This document shows, in pieces, positions 10,454-20,203 of a stretch of 64,000 bases of DNA (positions are counted from its first letter, which is position 1; every line of letters begins with the position of its first letter). The DNA is taken from the NCBI GenBank assembly GCA_903951825.1, contig CAJBDJ010000026.1:55335-119334 (forward strand). Direction: 5' to 3'. The notes below the pieces were generated by a model. It made no database searches and was not told where the DNA came from. It saw nothing but the letters and a program-made list of their open reading frames with translations. The stretch is from an uncultured Pseudomonadota bacterium (lineage in GTDB: Bacteria > Pseudomonadota > Gammaproteobacteria > Burkholderiales > Rhodocyclaceae). The position numbers and the translations under genes are program-made.

Positions 10454-10861
10454 ATGCAGACAAAACTCGCGACGGTTTTTTTGGCCGCCTGCATCAGCCT
10501 CTCGGCTCACGCCTACAGCGGCGAAGAGTTGTACGGTGATTGTCAGGCGGCCGACGACGTTTATGCCGGAAAAACCTCGGCTGACCCGTATCAGTCGATT
10601 CGCAGCGCACGTTGCATGTCCTACATTTCCGGCTTCGCTGACGGCTACGCGGTCGGCGATTATTTGGCCGAAAAAGTCGGCGTCTCGCTCAATGCCATCT
10701 GCTTGCCAAGAGATCAAAATCTGCCTTACCGCATGGTTCGTTCGGTGCTCTCACATCTCGACCATCTCCCGCCGAAACCGGCGTCGAGTACCGCAATGCT
10801 GGTTGCGGCAGCACTGGCCAAAACCTTTCCCTGTGCAGATCAGCTTGAACCAAAGAAGTGA
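10454..10861 (+). CDS. Secreted Rap1a/Tai-family-like protein
   Basis: Signal peptide MQTKLATVFLAACISLSAHA then YSGEELYGDCQAAD...RCMSYISGFADGYAVG...CLP; starts 2 nt after the cphA stop. Confidence 0.7.
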   Translation: MQTKLATVFLAACISLSAHAYSGEELYGDCQAADDVYAGKTSADPYQSIRSARCMSYISGFADGYAVGDYLAEKVGVSLNAICLPRDQNLPYRMVRSVLSHLDHLPPKPASSTAMLVAAALAKTFPCADQLEPKK

Positions 10862-10886
10862 TTCATGGATAATGCGCCCTTTCGTT

Positions 10887-10971
10887 GCCCCGGTGGCGGA
10901 ATCGGTAGACGCAGCGGATTCAAAATCCGCCGCCGAAAGGTGTGCCAGTTCGAGTCTGGCCCGGGGCACCA
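10887..10971 (+). tRNA. tRNA-Leu (anticodon CAA), CCA encoded
   Basis: Acceptor GCCCCGG/CCGGGGC, anticodon arm GCGGA-TTCAAAA-TCCGC, T-arm GTTCGAGTC, 3' ACCA; long variable arm. Confidence 0.96.
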
Positions 10972-10982
10972 GTCACTCGGAT

Positions 10983-11015
10983 AGGGCTTTCAGCGATGGA
11001 AGCCCTTTTCTTTTT
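10983..11015 (+). terminator. Intrinsic terminator after tRNA-Leu
   Basis: AGGGCTT...AAGCCCT perfect 7-bp stem followed by TTTCTTTTT. Confidence 0.8.
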
Positions 11016-11160
11016 CCGGCCACGGCGTGCGCAACGCCTTGGCGAGACTCCACGGCACTCTTCCATGGGCTGAACAGAAGAAAAAATTCTCCTTCATGAC
11101 AACCAAAACCATCCTGGCGCGTTGTATGAGGATCAAGAGTTGTTTTATTAAGGAATTGTC

Positions 11161-11796
11161 GTGCGCTGGATACTGTTTGCCCTACTGACTGCTTTCACAT
11201 CGGCCAGCATTAACGCTGCTGAGCCGGCCGATGTTGACGCGACCTACGCCGACGCTGCGGCCAGTTTTTCCCTCGGCGAAGCAACAGTGATCGTGACGCC
11301 AGTTCCGACCCCGGCGCAAGTTACGATTCTGCGCAGCGACCTCAGTTTTACGCCGGAAATCGCCGCCGCTCGCAAACTGAAAGCTGCTAAAAAGCTCAAG
11401 CTGGCGAAGAAGCCGGTGCTTCCGAAGTCCATGCTGTCACGTGCCGAACGACAGCAAATTGCGCTGCTGAACGCCAAGACCAAAACTAGCTCGCTTGATT
11501 GGTCCGACAACGAAGATGCTGGTTCGGGCGCCGAAGACATTGTCCTCCACCGTTCTTTCAACCGCCCCAAGCTTGCCGATGCAGACGACAGGGAAGGTGC
11601 TGATCGCGACCACTTCATTCCTGAAGAAGTCAAATTGCGCCTTTACCTAGCGCGCATGAAAGCGGTCGAAGCCCATGCCCTGGCCTCGGTGCCTGAGCCG
11701 GAAGTGGACGATGCGGCCTTTACGCCAGCAGTCAAGCTGCGCCTGTTACTGGCTCGCGAAAAAGCGCTTGCGGCGCAGAGCAAGCAGTTTTCCTGA
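11161..11796 (+). CDS. Secreted/periplasmic hypothetical protein
   Basis: GTG start, signal peptide ...LLTAFTSASINA, 211 aa; Lys/Ala-rich central segment KLKAAKKLKLAKKP. Confidence 0.7.
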   Translation: MRWILFALLTAFTSASINAAEPADVDATYADAAASFSLGEATVIVTPVPTPAQVTILRSDLSFTPEIAAARKLKAAKKLKLAKKPVLPKSMLSRAERQQIALLNAKTKTSSLDWSDNEDAGSGAEDIVLHRSFNRPKLADADDREGADRDHFIPEEVKLRLYLARMKAVEAHALASVPEPEVDDAAFTPAVKLRLLLAREKALAAQSKQFS

Positions 11797-11817
11797 GGCA
11801 ACCCCGGCGGAATTGAT

Positions 11818-12216
11818 TCAATCGTTGACCGGGCCACGCAACAACTTGACCCGTCCGCGCCTGAGTTTGCTTTCGAGTCTTTTTCGCTGAGCGCTGCGCG
11901 TGGGTTTCGTCGGGCGCCGTGGCACTTGAATGATCGCCGCCAAGGCAATCAGCTCACGCAAACGAACCAGTCCGTCATCACGATTACGCTCCAGGCTGCG
12001 ATGTTTCTGCGCCTTGATGACGACCATGCCATCACTGCTGATCCGCTGATCGCGCATATGCAATAGTTTTGTCTTGATTTCGTCGGGCAAACTTGAGGCC
12101 TTGATGTCAAAACGCAGGTGAATGGCGTTGGACACCTTGTTGACGTTCTGCCCGCCGGCACCCTGGGCACGGATCGCCGTGAACTCAACCTCGCTTTCGT
12201 TGAGGACGAGGGTCAA
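11818..12216 (-). CDS. arfB: Alternative ribosome-rescue factor ArfB (YaeJ-like, RF1-type hydrolase)
   Basis: RAQGAGGQNVNKVSNAIHLRFD (GGQ motif) and basic C-terminal tail. Confidence 0.93.
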   Translation of the reverse strand: MTLVLNESEVEFTAIRAQGAGGQNVNKVSNAIHLRFDIKASSLPDEIKTKLLHMRDQRISSDGMVVIKAQKHRSLERNRDDGLVRLRELIALAAIIQVPRRPTKPTRSAQRKRLESKLRRGRVKLLRGPVND

Positions 12217-12217
12217 G

Positions 12218-14326
12218 TTAACGGCGCTCCCAAAGCGTGACTTCCGACAGGGTGTGCTGGAACTTGCGGCGGGTCTCGCGAATCACGAAAGGCACCGCGA
12301 GCGGCTCGTCCAGCAAGCGGAAATGCCTGCCAAGCAGTGCCTTCAGACCATCCAGTGTCGTAAAACTTTCGCCATCGCGCTTGAAGCCGCCGACCCAGTT
12401 TTCGCGCTGGGTATGTTCCGGCAACCAGGTGTAAGGTGAGGCGATCAGCAAGATGCCGCCGGGGTTGAGACGCTGATGCACGTCTTGCAGGAAGGACGCG
12501 GGGTCATACAGGCGATCAATCAGATTGGCGGCAAGGATCAGGTCGTAGCCGGCAAAAAGCGGCTTGAGATTGCAGGCATCGCCCTGAAAGAATTCAACCT
12601 TGCCGGCCACATCCGCCAAACCAAGCGCCGCCAGGCTGCGCTCCTTGTAGGCCACCAGTTCGCCCTCTTCAACCAGCGTGTAGCGCAGGCGTCCCTCTTC
12701 GGCGAGTCGAATGCCAAGGCTGATGAAGCGTGCCGAAAAATCAATGCCGGTCACACGATCGAAATGGCGCGCCAGCTCAAAACTGGCACGACCGGTGGCA
12801 CAACCGAGATCAAGTGCTTTTTTTGCCGGTTTTCCGGCCATTGCTTGAATAGCCAGTTGAGCCAGCGTGCGCGGAAAATTGGTGACACCGAAATACTCGT
12901 CGCCATAATGGAATTCGGCGTATTCGGAGAGCAGTCGATCAGTTTCGTAGTGCGATGACAGATGCTGGCCGGATGCGCTTGAAACAATGTAGCGAAAACC
13001 GGCATGTTGGAAGAAGTGCCGACGGAAGGCGTAGCGGGAAGCCGGCGAAGCCAGGTTGCCGGAAGAAATCCACGAGCCGCCCTTGATCAGATTGTGGCGC
13101 TCGTCAAAGGTTGGCGTCGTGAAATCATCGTAAATCGGATGAACATCAAACCCTTCAAGGGGATAAATCGGCGTTTCGCACCACTGCCAGACATTGCCGA
13201 CAACATCGAAAAGCGGCCCTTGGACGAAGGTGTTGACCGGGCAAGACGAGGCGTAATGCGCCAGTTGCAGATTGGCTGCCACCGGCTCATTAGCGCCGGA
13301 ATAAGCGCAGAGCGCCTGCCATTCGTCTTCACTGGGCAAACGCACCGATTGCCCGCTGACCCGTGATTTCCACCGGCAAAACGCCTTGGCCTCGTGATAA
13401 TTGGTTTCAACCGGCCAGTCCCAGGGCATCTCCACCGCCTCAAGCATCAGCCGCAAGCGCCAGCCGGCGCTGCTTTTGATCCAGAAGCACGGATGCACGG
13501 CGCGGGCGTATTGCCGCCAGGCCAGCCCTTCCGGCTCCCACAAGGCCTCGTCGGCGTAACCGCCAGCCTCGACAAAGGCGAGAAATTCGGCGTTGGAGAC
13601 TAGATAGCGGCTACTCTGAAAGGCAGCGACGGTGGCGACACGATGACCAAATTCATTGTCCCAGCCATAATGCCCCGGTGCTTTTCGTTCGCGCCCGAGA
13701 TGGACGACAGTCGAAGGAATATCGACCAGGCTATTGACCGGCGCGGCGCCGCTTACACGACACGGCGCCCAAGCGGGGTGCGCCTTAACGAAGTCGAGTT
13801 GATGTTGGCGAATCAGCACCGACGACGTTTCAAGATGAATGCGCTCATGCTCGACACCCATCAGCACGACCCACCACGGGTCATCCCAGGTTATCGGCAG
13901 CGCCAGGCTTTTGTTGCGAATCAGCTCATCGACCGTCATCCGCACTTGCTGACGATAAGCTTTGACCTCGTCCACGGCCGGCCAGTCGTAATGCGCCTCG
14001 CTGAGATCATCCCAGCTCATTTCGTCGACGCCGATGGCAAACATCGACTCGAACTTTGGATTGATCCGGGTTTCAACCCAGCCAGCGAGGAGCAATTTGT
14101 TGATAAAGAAGGTGGCGGTATGGCCGAAATAAAAAATCAGCGGGTGGCGCAAGGCAATCGGCTTTTTATAAAAAGCCTCGTCGCAAGTCAGCCCCTCGAA
14201 CAACTGCTCGTAGCGATCAAAGGTGGCGTGAAAGTAGTCGAGAATTTCAGCGCGCTTTTGCTCAACGTCGTCGCCGGTCAGTGCGGGGGATTGGGGAAAG
14301 GTGGGCAAGGGAGAAAAGCGGTACAT
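12218..14326 (-). CDS. ovoA: OvoA-type 5-histidylcysteine sulfoxide synthase fused to 4-mercaptohistidine N1-methyltransferase
   Basis: DinB-like N-terminus with HERIHLET, FGE-sulfatase-like middle domain, C-terminal SAM methyltransferase (KALDLGCATGRASFELAR). Confidence 0.9.
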   Translation of the reverse strand: MYRFSPLPTFPQSPALTGDDVEQKRAEILDYFHATFDRYEQLFEGLTCDEAFYKKPIALRHPLIFYFGHTATFFINKLLLAGWVETRINPKFESMFAIGVDEMSWDDLSEAHYDWPAVDEVKAYRQQVRMTVDELIRNKSLALPITWDDPWWVVLMGVEHERIHLETSSVLIRQHQLDFVKAHPAWAPCRVSGAAPVNSLVDIPSTVVHLGRERKAPGHYGWDNEFGHRVATVAAFQSSRYLVSNAEFLAFVEAGGYADEALWEPEGLAWRQYARAVHPCFWIKSSAGWRLRLMLEAVEMPWDWPVETNYHEAKAFCRWKSRVSGQSVRLPSEDEWQALCAYSGANEPVAANLQLAHYASSCPVNTFVQGPLFDVVGNVWQWCETPIYPLEGFDVHPIYDDFTTPTFDERHNLIKGGSWISSGNLASPASRYAFRRHFFQHAGFRYIVSSASGQHLSSHYETDRLLSEYAEFHYGDEYFGVTNFPRTLAQLAIQAMAGKPAKKALDLGCATGRASFELARHFDRVTGIDFSARFISLGIRLAEEGRLRYTLVEEGELVAYKERSLAALGLADVAGKVEFFQGDACNLKPLFAGYDLILAANLIDRLYDPASFLQDVHQRLNPGGILLIASPYTWLPEHTQRENWVGGFKRDGESFTTLDGLKALLGRHFRLLDEPLAVPFVIRETRRKFQHTLSEVTLWERR

Positions 14327-14488
14327 ACCGGTGCGACTTTCATCAAAATTGGCGGAACCCAGGCGGGAATCTCATTTTACCCGAGCGACTGGATCACACC
14401 GGAGATCAGTACACGCTGAGCCTTTGTCGGTCTCGACCACGCCGGCGGCCACCGCGAACCCGCCTTCGTCTGCAGCTATTTCTCAAAT

Positions 14489-14516
14489 AAAAAAGGGAGC
14501 CGAAGCTCCCTTTTTG
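14489..14516 (-). terminator. Intrinsic terminator downstream of porin (potentially bidirectional)
   Basis: AAAAAGGGAGC-CGAA-GCTCCCTTTTT perfect hairpin with A/T tracts. Confidence 0.85.
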
Positions 14517-14538
14517 CCTAACTGACGATTAAATCAGA

Positions 14539-15699
14539 TTAGAACTGGTGACGCAGACCGACGTTGAAACCTGTCTGGAAGGTGCCGCCACCATTGCTAC
14601 CGTCACCGACAACTGTAGCGCGGCGCGTGGTAACGCGATTGTTCGTGGCGCTGTCGTTATCGATCATCGCGTAAGCGGTGTAGAGGTTGGTGCGCTTGGA
14701 CAGGCTGTAATCGGTACCAATTGCGTACTGCTGAGCATTGCCGCCGGCTGCTGAATTGCCATCAGAAAGATTGTAAGACGCTTTGATTGCGAACTTGCCA
14801 ACCGGAACGGTGGCGCCAATCATCCAGTTATCAATCTTGACATCGCTAAATCCCGTCGCGTTGTCTTGAATGCTGTTGGAATACCAGCCGGCAATTTTAA
14901 CCACTTTGGCGTCATAAGAGCCACCAAGCGTAATGTTTTGAACCGATTTCACAGTGTCAAGACCACCAATCGTCGGCACGCCGTTGGATCCAGCTGCGAT
15001 GTAGTGATAATTCAAACCCAAATCAATACCTGCACCGTTGTAACGAGCCAAGATGGCATAGACAGAGTTGTTTTGAGCATTGCTAGTAAGGCTGTCTTGA
15101 CCAGATGGTATCGTGGTGCCAGCAAGGTTGGTGGTGCCGGCATTAGCAGTATCTGCAGAATTTGAATAGGCACCGGTAATGGTCAAACCACCAAATGACG
15201 GGGAGACATATGCAACTGCGTTGTTAACGCGAACCGGATCAAACAAGCCACCACCATAAGTGTTGCTGTACTGACCTACGGTGCCGTTACCGAAAGGATC
15301 AACTGAGGAAACGAAAGAGTAATGCGGCGTGTAGAGGCGACCACCGATCAACGTACCGAAACCACCGGTCAAACCGGCGTAAGCTTGGCGGCTGAACATT
15401 GAGCCGGCAGCATGATCCCTGCCGGTATCAAGCAAGAACCCAGCTTCCAGCTGGAAAACGGCTTTGAGGCCGTTACCCAAATCTTCAACGCCTTTGAAAC
15501 CAAGGCGGTTGCCTGATTGCTGGCCGCCATTGATTTGGCTGGAGCTGCTTGGTTTGGATACGCCAAGCGCCGGAGTGATGGCATCAGTACGGTAGGCATA
15601 GCCATAATCAACAACACCATAAACGGTCACGTTGCTTTGTGCGAAAGCTGCGGTAGAAGCAAGGCCTGCAACAGCCAGAGCGATAATTTTCTTTTGCAT
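14539..15699 (-). CDS. Gram-negative general porin
   Basis: MQKKIIALAVAGLASTAAFAQSNVTVYGVVDYGYAYR...NRLGFKGVEDLGNGLKAVFQLE...VGLRHQF, C-terminal F. Confidence 0.95.
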   Translation of the reverse strand: MQKKIIALAVAGLASTAAFAQSNVTVYGVVDYGYAYRTDAITPALGVSKPSSSSQINGGQQSGNRLGFKGVEDLGNGLKAVFQLEAGFLLDTGRDHAAGSMFSRQAYAGLTGGFGTLIGGRLYTPHYSFVSSVDPFGNGTVGQYSNTYGGGLFDPVRVNNAVAYVSPSFGGLTITGAYSNSADTANAGTTNLAGTTIPSGQDSLTSNAQNNSVYAILARYNGAGIDLGLNYHYIAAGSNGVPTIGGLDTVKSVQNITLGGSYDAKVVKIAGWYSNSIQDNATGFSDVKIDNWMIGATVPVGKFAIKASYNLSDGNSAAGGNAQQYAIGTDYSLSKRTNLYTAYAMIDNDSATNNRVTTRRATVVGDGSNGGGTFQTGFNVGLRHQF

Positions 15700-15957
15700 C
15701 TTGAAAATCTCCTTAGTGGTTAGTTTTTAATCCGATCTCTCGAACCGATTAAGCTTTACCTCTCGGATTGAGAAGTTAGACGGATTGTCGCAAAGAGGGT
15801 GCGGGCAGGGCAATCGATGTTTGTGTTCATTGTGTTGTTTATTGGTTGCTTGTTGTGTTGACGCAACAAATCGCCACTTTCGCCGCCTCGGGGGCTGGCA
15901 TTGACATGAACGGGATCAGCGATAGACTGATTCGCCAACAATTTTTCGGAGTCTGTT

Positions 15958-16439
15958 ATGGGAACTGCTCAACTGGTTTACATGACGGTAGCCGATTACC
16001 TGGCCGGCGAAGCGTTGCTCGGCCCGCGCCATGAGTATGTGAATGGCGAGATTTTTGCCATGGCGGGTGCCTCGAAGGCGCATGGAACGCTGGCGCTCAA
16101 TTTCGCCATGGCCTTGCGTGTTCATCTTCGGGGTAAGCCTTGTCGCACGTGGACATCGGACATGAAGGTGGAGGTTCAGGCCGCCAATGCCTACTATTAC
16201 CCTGATGTGGTGGTGACCTTGCGCGGCTGAGGAGTTGCGCGCCGATTCGCCACAGAACTTCGTCAGCGCGCCTTTACTCGTGGTTGAGGTGCTTTCGCCG
16301 CAATAAAGGGGGATGGCTGCAGGAAATTGCCGCTGCCGGCGGATCGGTTTTGTTGACGAGCCTGGGGTTTGGCTTGACGCTTGAGGCTATTTACGAAGAC
16401 TCGGATGTGCCGGCATTGAGTGCCAAGGCAGAATTTTAG
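15958..16439 (+). pseudogene. Decayed Uma2-family (DUF820) nuclease gene
   Basis: N-terminal 90 aa (VADYLAGEALLGPRHEYVNGEIFAMAGASKAHGTLALNFAMAL...YYPDVVVTLRG), then out-of-frame AAEELRADSPQNFVSAPLLVVEVLSPQ and GWLQEIAAAGGSVLLTSLGFGLTLEAIYEDS. Confidence 0.85.
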
Positions 16440-16993
16440 GTGTCAAGGTCTTCAAACACTTCGGCCAGCGTGGCATGGAAATCCAGGCACTTAAGCCGCA
16501 GGCCGTGCGCGGCTTCGCTGGCGGCAAGCAGCCAGTCGTTTTCGGGCATGCGCCGATAAACGTCGATATGGTGGGTGTCCGGGTCGATCAGGACGTATTC
16601 TTGTAGGCTGGCAATCTGGCGATAGGCGGCAAATTTGTCGCCACGATCAAAGGCGGCGGTGTTGGGCGAGAGAATTTCGATGATCACGCGCGGGTGGTGC
16701 ATGACAAGATCGGCTTTGAGATCGTCGGGGTCGCAGGTCACGAGAATGTCGGGATAGAAGACGTTTTCGGCCACCTGGATGCGCATGTCGGTCATTAGCG
16801 CTCGGCATTGTGTGCCGCGCAGGAACGTCTTGAGCAGGGTTCCGAGGTTGATTGCAACAATATTGTGTGTTTGCCGGGCGCCCGTCGTCGCAAAAACCTC
16901 TCCGTGGTAGAACTCCTGCTTTTCCGCCTGGGTGGCTTCCCAGTCGATGAACTCGGCGGCTGTCATGACGTACTTTTCAAGGGGTAGACCCAT
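16436..16993 (-). CDS. Uma2-family endonuclease
   Basis: MTAAEFIDWEATQAEKQEFYHGEVFA...VFYPDILVTCDPDDLKADLVMHHPRVIIEILSPNTAAFDRGDKFAAYRQI. Confidence 0.88.
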   Translation of the reverse strand: MGLPLEKYVMTAAEFIDWEATQAEKQEFYHGEVFATTGARQTHNIVAINLGTLLKTFLRGTQCRALMTDMRIQVAENVFYPDILVTCDPDDLKADLVMHHPRVIIEILSPNTAAFDRGDKFAAYRQIASLQEYVLIDPDTHHIDVYRRMPENDWLLAASEAAHGLRLKCLDFHATLAEVFEDLDT

Positions 16994-17043
16994 GGCGGAC
17001 TCCACTGCTGGCTTGGTTTTGACATGCACAGTGTAGCTGATCT

Positions 17044-17514
17044 TCAGACTGCCGGAGGGGTAGAAAACCCGCATTGCCGCCACGCTTCATAAACCGTCAC
17101 GGCGACGGCGTTGCTCAGGTTGAGGCTGCGCTGAGCGGGCAACATGGGCAGGCGCAAGCGATGTTCGGCGGCGAATTCATTCATCACTTCCGGCGGCAGG
17201 CCGCTAGTTTCGCGGCCAAAGACAAAGACATCGTTGTCGCTGAATGCGGTGTTGAACGGGCTGGCGCTGCCGTGCGTGGTGATGGCAAACAGGCGGCGAT
17301 CGGCCAGTGCGTTTTTGCACGCCGCCCAATCGGCGTGGCGAATGATCCGGGCGGTGTCATGGTAGTCAAGCCCGGCGCGGCGCAGGGCTTTATCGTTGAA
17401 ATTGAAGCCGAGTGGTTCGACCAGGTGAAGTTCGGCGCCGGTGTTGGCGCAGAGGCGGATGACGTTGCCAGTGTTGGGGGGGATTTCGGGCTGGTAGAGG
17501 ACGACGGCGAACAT
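17044..17514 (-). CDS. trmL: tRNA (cytidine(34)-2'-O)-methyltransferase
   Basis: MFAVVLYQPEIPPNTGNVIRLCANTGAELHLVEPLGF...FGRETSGLP...LPM...RSLNLSNAVAV. Confidence 0.95.
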   Translation of the reverse strand: MFAVVLYQPEIPPNTGNVIRLCANTGAELHLVEPLGFNFNDKALRRAGLDYHDTARIIRHADWAACKNALADRRLFAITTHGSASPFNTAFSDNDVFVFGRETSGLPPEVMNEFAAEHRLRLPMLPAQRSLNLSNAVAVTVYEAWRQCGFSTPPAV

Positions 17515-17521
17515 GGCGCGT

Positions 17522-18235
17522 TCAGTGTTTGAGGGCGCGCGCGATGACCGCGAGATCGATGCGGGTGGCGCCGTGGAGCGCAAGAACGCGGGCGGCTTCG
17601 CGCAGGGTGGCGCCGGTGGTCATGACGTCGTCGATGAGGAGCAGGCGGCGGCCGCTGAGGTCGCGCTGGCATTCGAAGGCGCCGCGCACGTTGCGCGCAC
17701 GTTCTTTGATGGCGAGTTCGGCTTGCGGGGCGGTGGCGCGACGGCGAATCAGTGATTGGTGGTCGAGCGGGAGGCCGGTGTGCCGCGCCAGGCGGCGGGC
17801 GATTTCGATGGATTGGTTGAAGCCGCGCTCACGCAGGCGCAGCGGATGAAGGGGCAGGGGGATCAAGCTGTCGTAGTCGGCGGCCTCGATGATCGGTGCC
17901 AGTTGGTCGCCGGCCCAAGCGGCGAGGGCGAGTTGGTGCCCGTATTTGAGTGCCTGGATGAGGCGGTCAAGCGGGAATTCGTAGCGAAAAAGCGCGTGCG
18001 TGCGGGTAAAAGCGGGCGGGTCTTTGAGGCAGGCGCCGCAGCGTTCGCCATGCGTGGTTTGTTCGCCGCATTGCGGGCAGCGTATTTCCGGCAGGGTCGG
18101 CAGATCGGCGCTGCAGGCCGGACATAACAAGGCGCTGCCGCTGTCATCTGCACAGAGCAGGCAAGTACCGGGCATGAGGTACTGCTGCCAGCGCTGAAGC
18201 GTCGATTGGATGGGCTGGAGTAAAATTGCGGTCAT
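17522..18235 (-). CDS. ComF family phosphoribosyltransferase-like protein
   Basis: Zinc-finger CLLCADD...CPAC...CPQCGEQ plus PRPP motif LLLIDDVMTTGATLREAARVL. Confidence 0.93.
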   Translation of the reverse strand: MTAILLQPIQSTLQRWQQYLMPGTCLLCADDSGSALLCPACSADLPTLPEIRCPQCGEQTTHGERCGACLKDPPAFTRTHALFRYEFPLDRLIQALKYGHQLALAAWAGDQLAPIIEAADYDSLIPLPLHPLRLRERGFNQSIEIARRLARHTGLPLDHQSLIRRRATAPQAELAIKERARNVRGAFECQRDLSGRRLLLIDDVMTTGATLREAARVLALHGATRIDLAVIARALKH

Positions 18236-18326
18236 CGGGCGCTGCCCTTGATAATTTATAATTATGGCGTTTTTGCCGTTCGGCTCGCCGCTTAATTTAC
18301 CTGAATTCTCCAGATAGGGTTTCCCC

Positions 18327-19313
18327 ATGCAACACGTCAGTTCGTTTGCCAAAGTCGCTCCCGCCGCCGCTCCTGATTTGTCACCCCGCTGGCAGCTGGC
18401 CGAGGTGATGGCTTTGTATGACATGCCCTTGAACGATTTGCTGTGGCGGGCGCAGGGCGTCCATCGCGAGAATTTTGATGCGAATGCGGTGCAACGTTCA
18501 TCCTTGCTTTCGGTAAAAACCGGGGGCTGTTCGGAGGATTGCAGTTATTGTTCGCAATCGGCGCGTTACGACACCGATACCGAGCGCGAGCGCTTGATGC
18601 CGCTCGACGAAGTCATCGCTGCCGCCCGGGTGGCCAAGGACAAGGGCGCTTCTCGCTTTTGCATGGGCGCCGCCTGGAAGGGGCCAAAAGATGGCGACCT
18701 CGAGCGTGTTCTGGATATGGTGCGCGAGGTCAAGGCGCTTGGAATGCAGACCTGCGTGACTTTGGGGATGCTCAAGCAAGGCCAGGCCGGAAAGCTGAAG
18801 GATGCCGGCCTCGATTATTACAACCACAATCTCGATACGGACAAGGATTTTTACGGTCAGGTAATCAAGACGCACACGCATGACGACCGGCTCGATACGC
18901 TGGATCAGGTGCGCGAGGCGGGGATCAACGTTTGTTCGGGCGGCATTATCGGTATGGGCGAATCGCGGAAAAATCGCGCCGCGCTGCTCGTTCAGCTGGC
19001 TAATCTGGCGCCGCCCCCGGAGTCGGTGCCGATCAATAATCTGGTGCCGATTCCGGGAACGCCGATGGCTGATAACCCGCGCCTCGATCCGTTCGAGTTT
19101 GTCCGCACCATTGCCGCCGCGCGAATTACCATGCCGGGCTCGTGGGTGCGCTTGTCGGCCGGACGGCAGGAAATGAGTGACGAATTACAGGCATTGTGCT
19201 TTTTGGCCGGTGCCAACTCGATTTTTTATGGTGAGCGTTTGCTGACGACGGGCAACCCGGATGTCGAGCGTGACGAGGCGTTGTTTGCTCGCCTCGGTCT
19301 GAAGGCCATTTGA
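18327..19313 (+). CDS. bioB: Biotin synthase
   Basis: Radical-SAM [14 protein letters not shown] and full-length similarity by recognition. Confidence 0.98.
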   Translation: MQHVSSFAKVAPAAAPDLSPRWQLAEVMALYDMPLNDLLWRAQGVHRENFDANAVQRSSLLSVKTGGCSEDCSYCSQSARYDTDTERERLMPLDEVIAAARVAKDKGASRFCMGAAWKGPKDGDLERVLDMVREVKALGMQTCVTLGMLKQGQAGKLKDAGLDYYNHNLDTDKDFYGQVIKTHTHDDRLDTLDQVREAGINVCSGGIIGMGESRKNRAALLVQLANLAPPPESVPINNLVPIPGTPMADNPRLDPFEFVRTIAAARITMPGSWVRLSAGRQEMSDELQALCFLAGANSIFYGERLLTTGNPDVERDEALFARLGLKAI

Positions 19314-20203
19314 GCCAGGAGCCCACACCCCCCGCCCTGCTCGATCGCCGGCAAGTTCGGCGTAGGTTTGCGCGGGTTGCCGAAACTTATGGCGAGGGCG
19401 ATTTTTTCGCGCGGGAAATCGACCGCCGTATGCAGGAGCGACTCGACTATGTGCGCGTCGATGCCAAGCGGGTGGTCGATTTGGGCTGCGCTCGCGGTGC
19501 CAGCCTGCGTGGTTTGGCCGCACGTTTTCCGGCGGCGCAGCAGGTGGCGCTGGATTGGGTGCCGGCGATGTTGGCCGACGTCAGACCGCAATTGCCGGCT
19601 TGGCGGCGCTGGATCGGCGGGGGTTCTGGCGGCGCCCTGACGCTGGCCGCCGATGCGGCCAAATTGCCGTTGCTGTCGCGGTCAGCCGACTTGATCTGGT
19701 CAAATTTGCTCTTGCACTGGCTTGACGATCCGCTGCCGGCGCTCGCCGAAGCGCATCGAGTACTTGAGGTTGGTGGTTTGTTGATGTTTTCGACGCTGGG
19801 GCCGGATACGCTCAAAGAACTGCGCGCCGTCTTCGCCGATGGATACGCCCATACCCAGCGCTTTCTGGATATGCATGATATCGGCGACATGTTGGTTGCT
19901 TGCGGCTTTGCCGATCCGGTCATGGACATGGAAGTGATCAAACTGACTTACGACAGTTTTGATGATCTGCTCGGCGAATTGCGGGCTGCCGGTTCGTCCT
20001 GTGCAATGTCGGCGCGCCGGCGCGGGTTGACCGGGCGGGCGAGTTGGGCGCGGGCGCGGGCGGGTTACGAAGCTTGGCGCGAGGATGGCAAATTGCCGGC
20101 AACGTTTGAGGTGGTCTATGGCCACGCCTGGAAGGTGGCCCCCGTCAAAGCGGCCGATGGTCGCGCGATTGTTCGCTTCGAAACGCCGCGCCGTGGCGGC
20201 TAA
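19310..20203 (+). CDS. bioC: Malonyl-ACP O-methyltransferase
   Basis: SAM methyltransferase [44 protein letters not shown]; overlaps bioB stop (TTG start). Confidence 0.93.
   Translation: MSQEPTPPALLDRRQVRRRFARVAETYGEGDFFAREIDRRMQERLDYVRVDAKRVVDLGCARGASLRGLAARFPAAQQVALDWVPAMLADVRPQLPAWRRWIGGGSGGALTLAADAAKLPLLSRSADLIWSNLLLHWLDDPLPALAEAHRVLEVGGLLMFSTLGPDTLKELRAVFADGYAHTQRFLDMHDIGDMLVACGFADPVMDMEVIKLTYDSFDDLLGELRAAGSSCAMSARRRGLTGRASWARARAGYEAWREDGKLPATFEVVYGHAWKVAPVKAADGRAIVRFETPRRGG

Noticed and set aside
9007-10494. 495-aa minus ORF antisense to cphA
   Set aside because: Fully covered by the strongly recognised cphA frame; composition is the typical mirror frame of GC-rich coding DNA.
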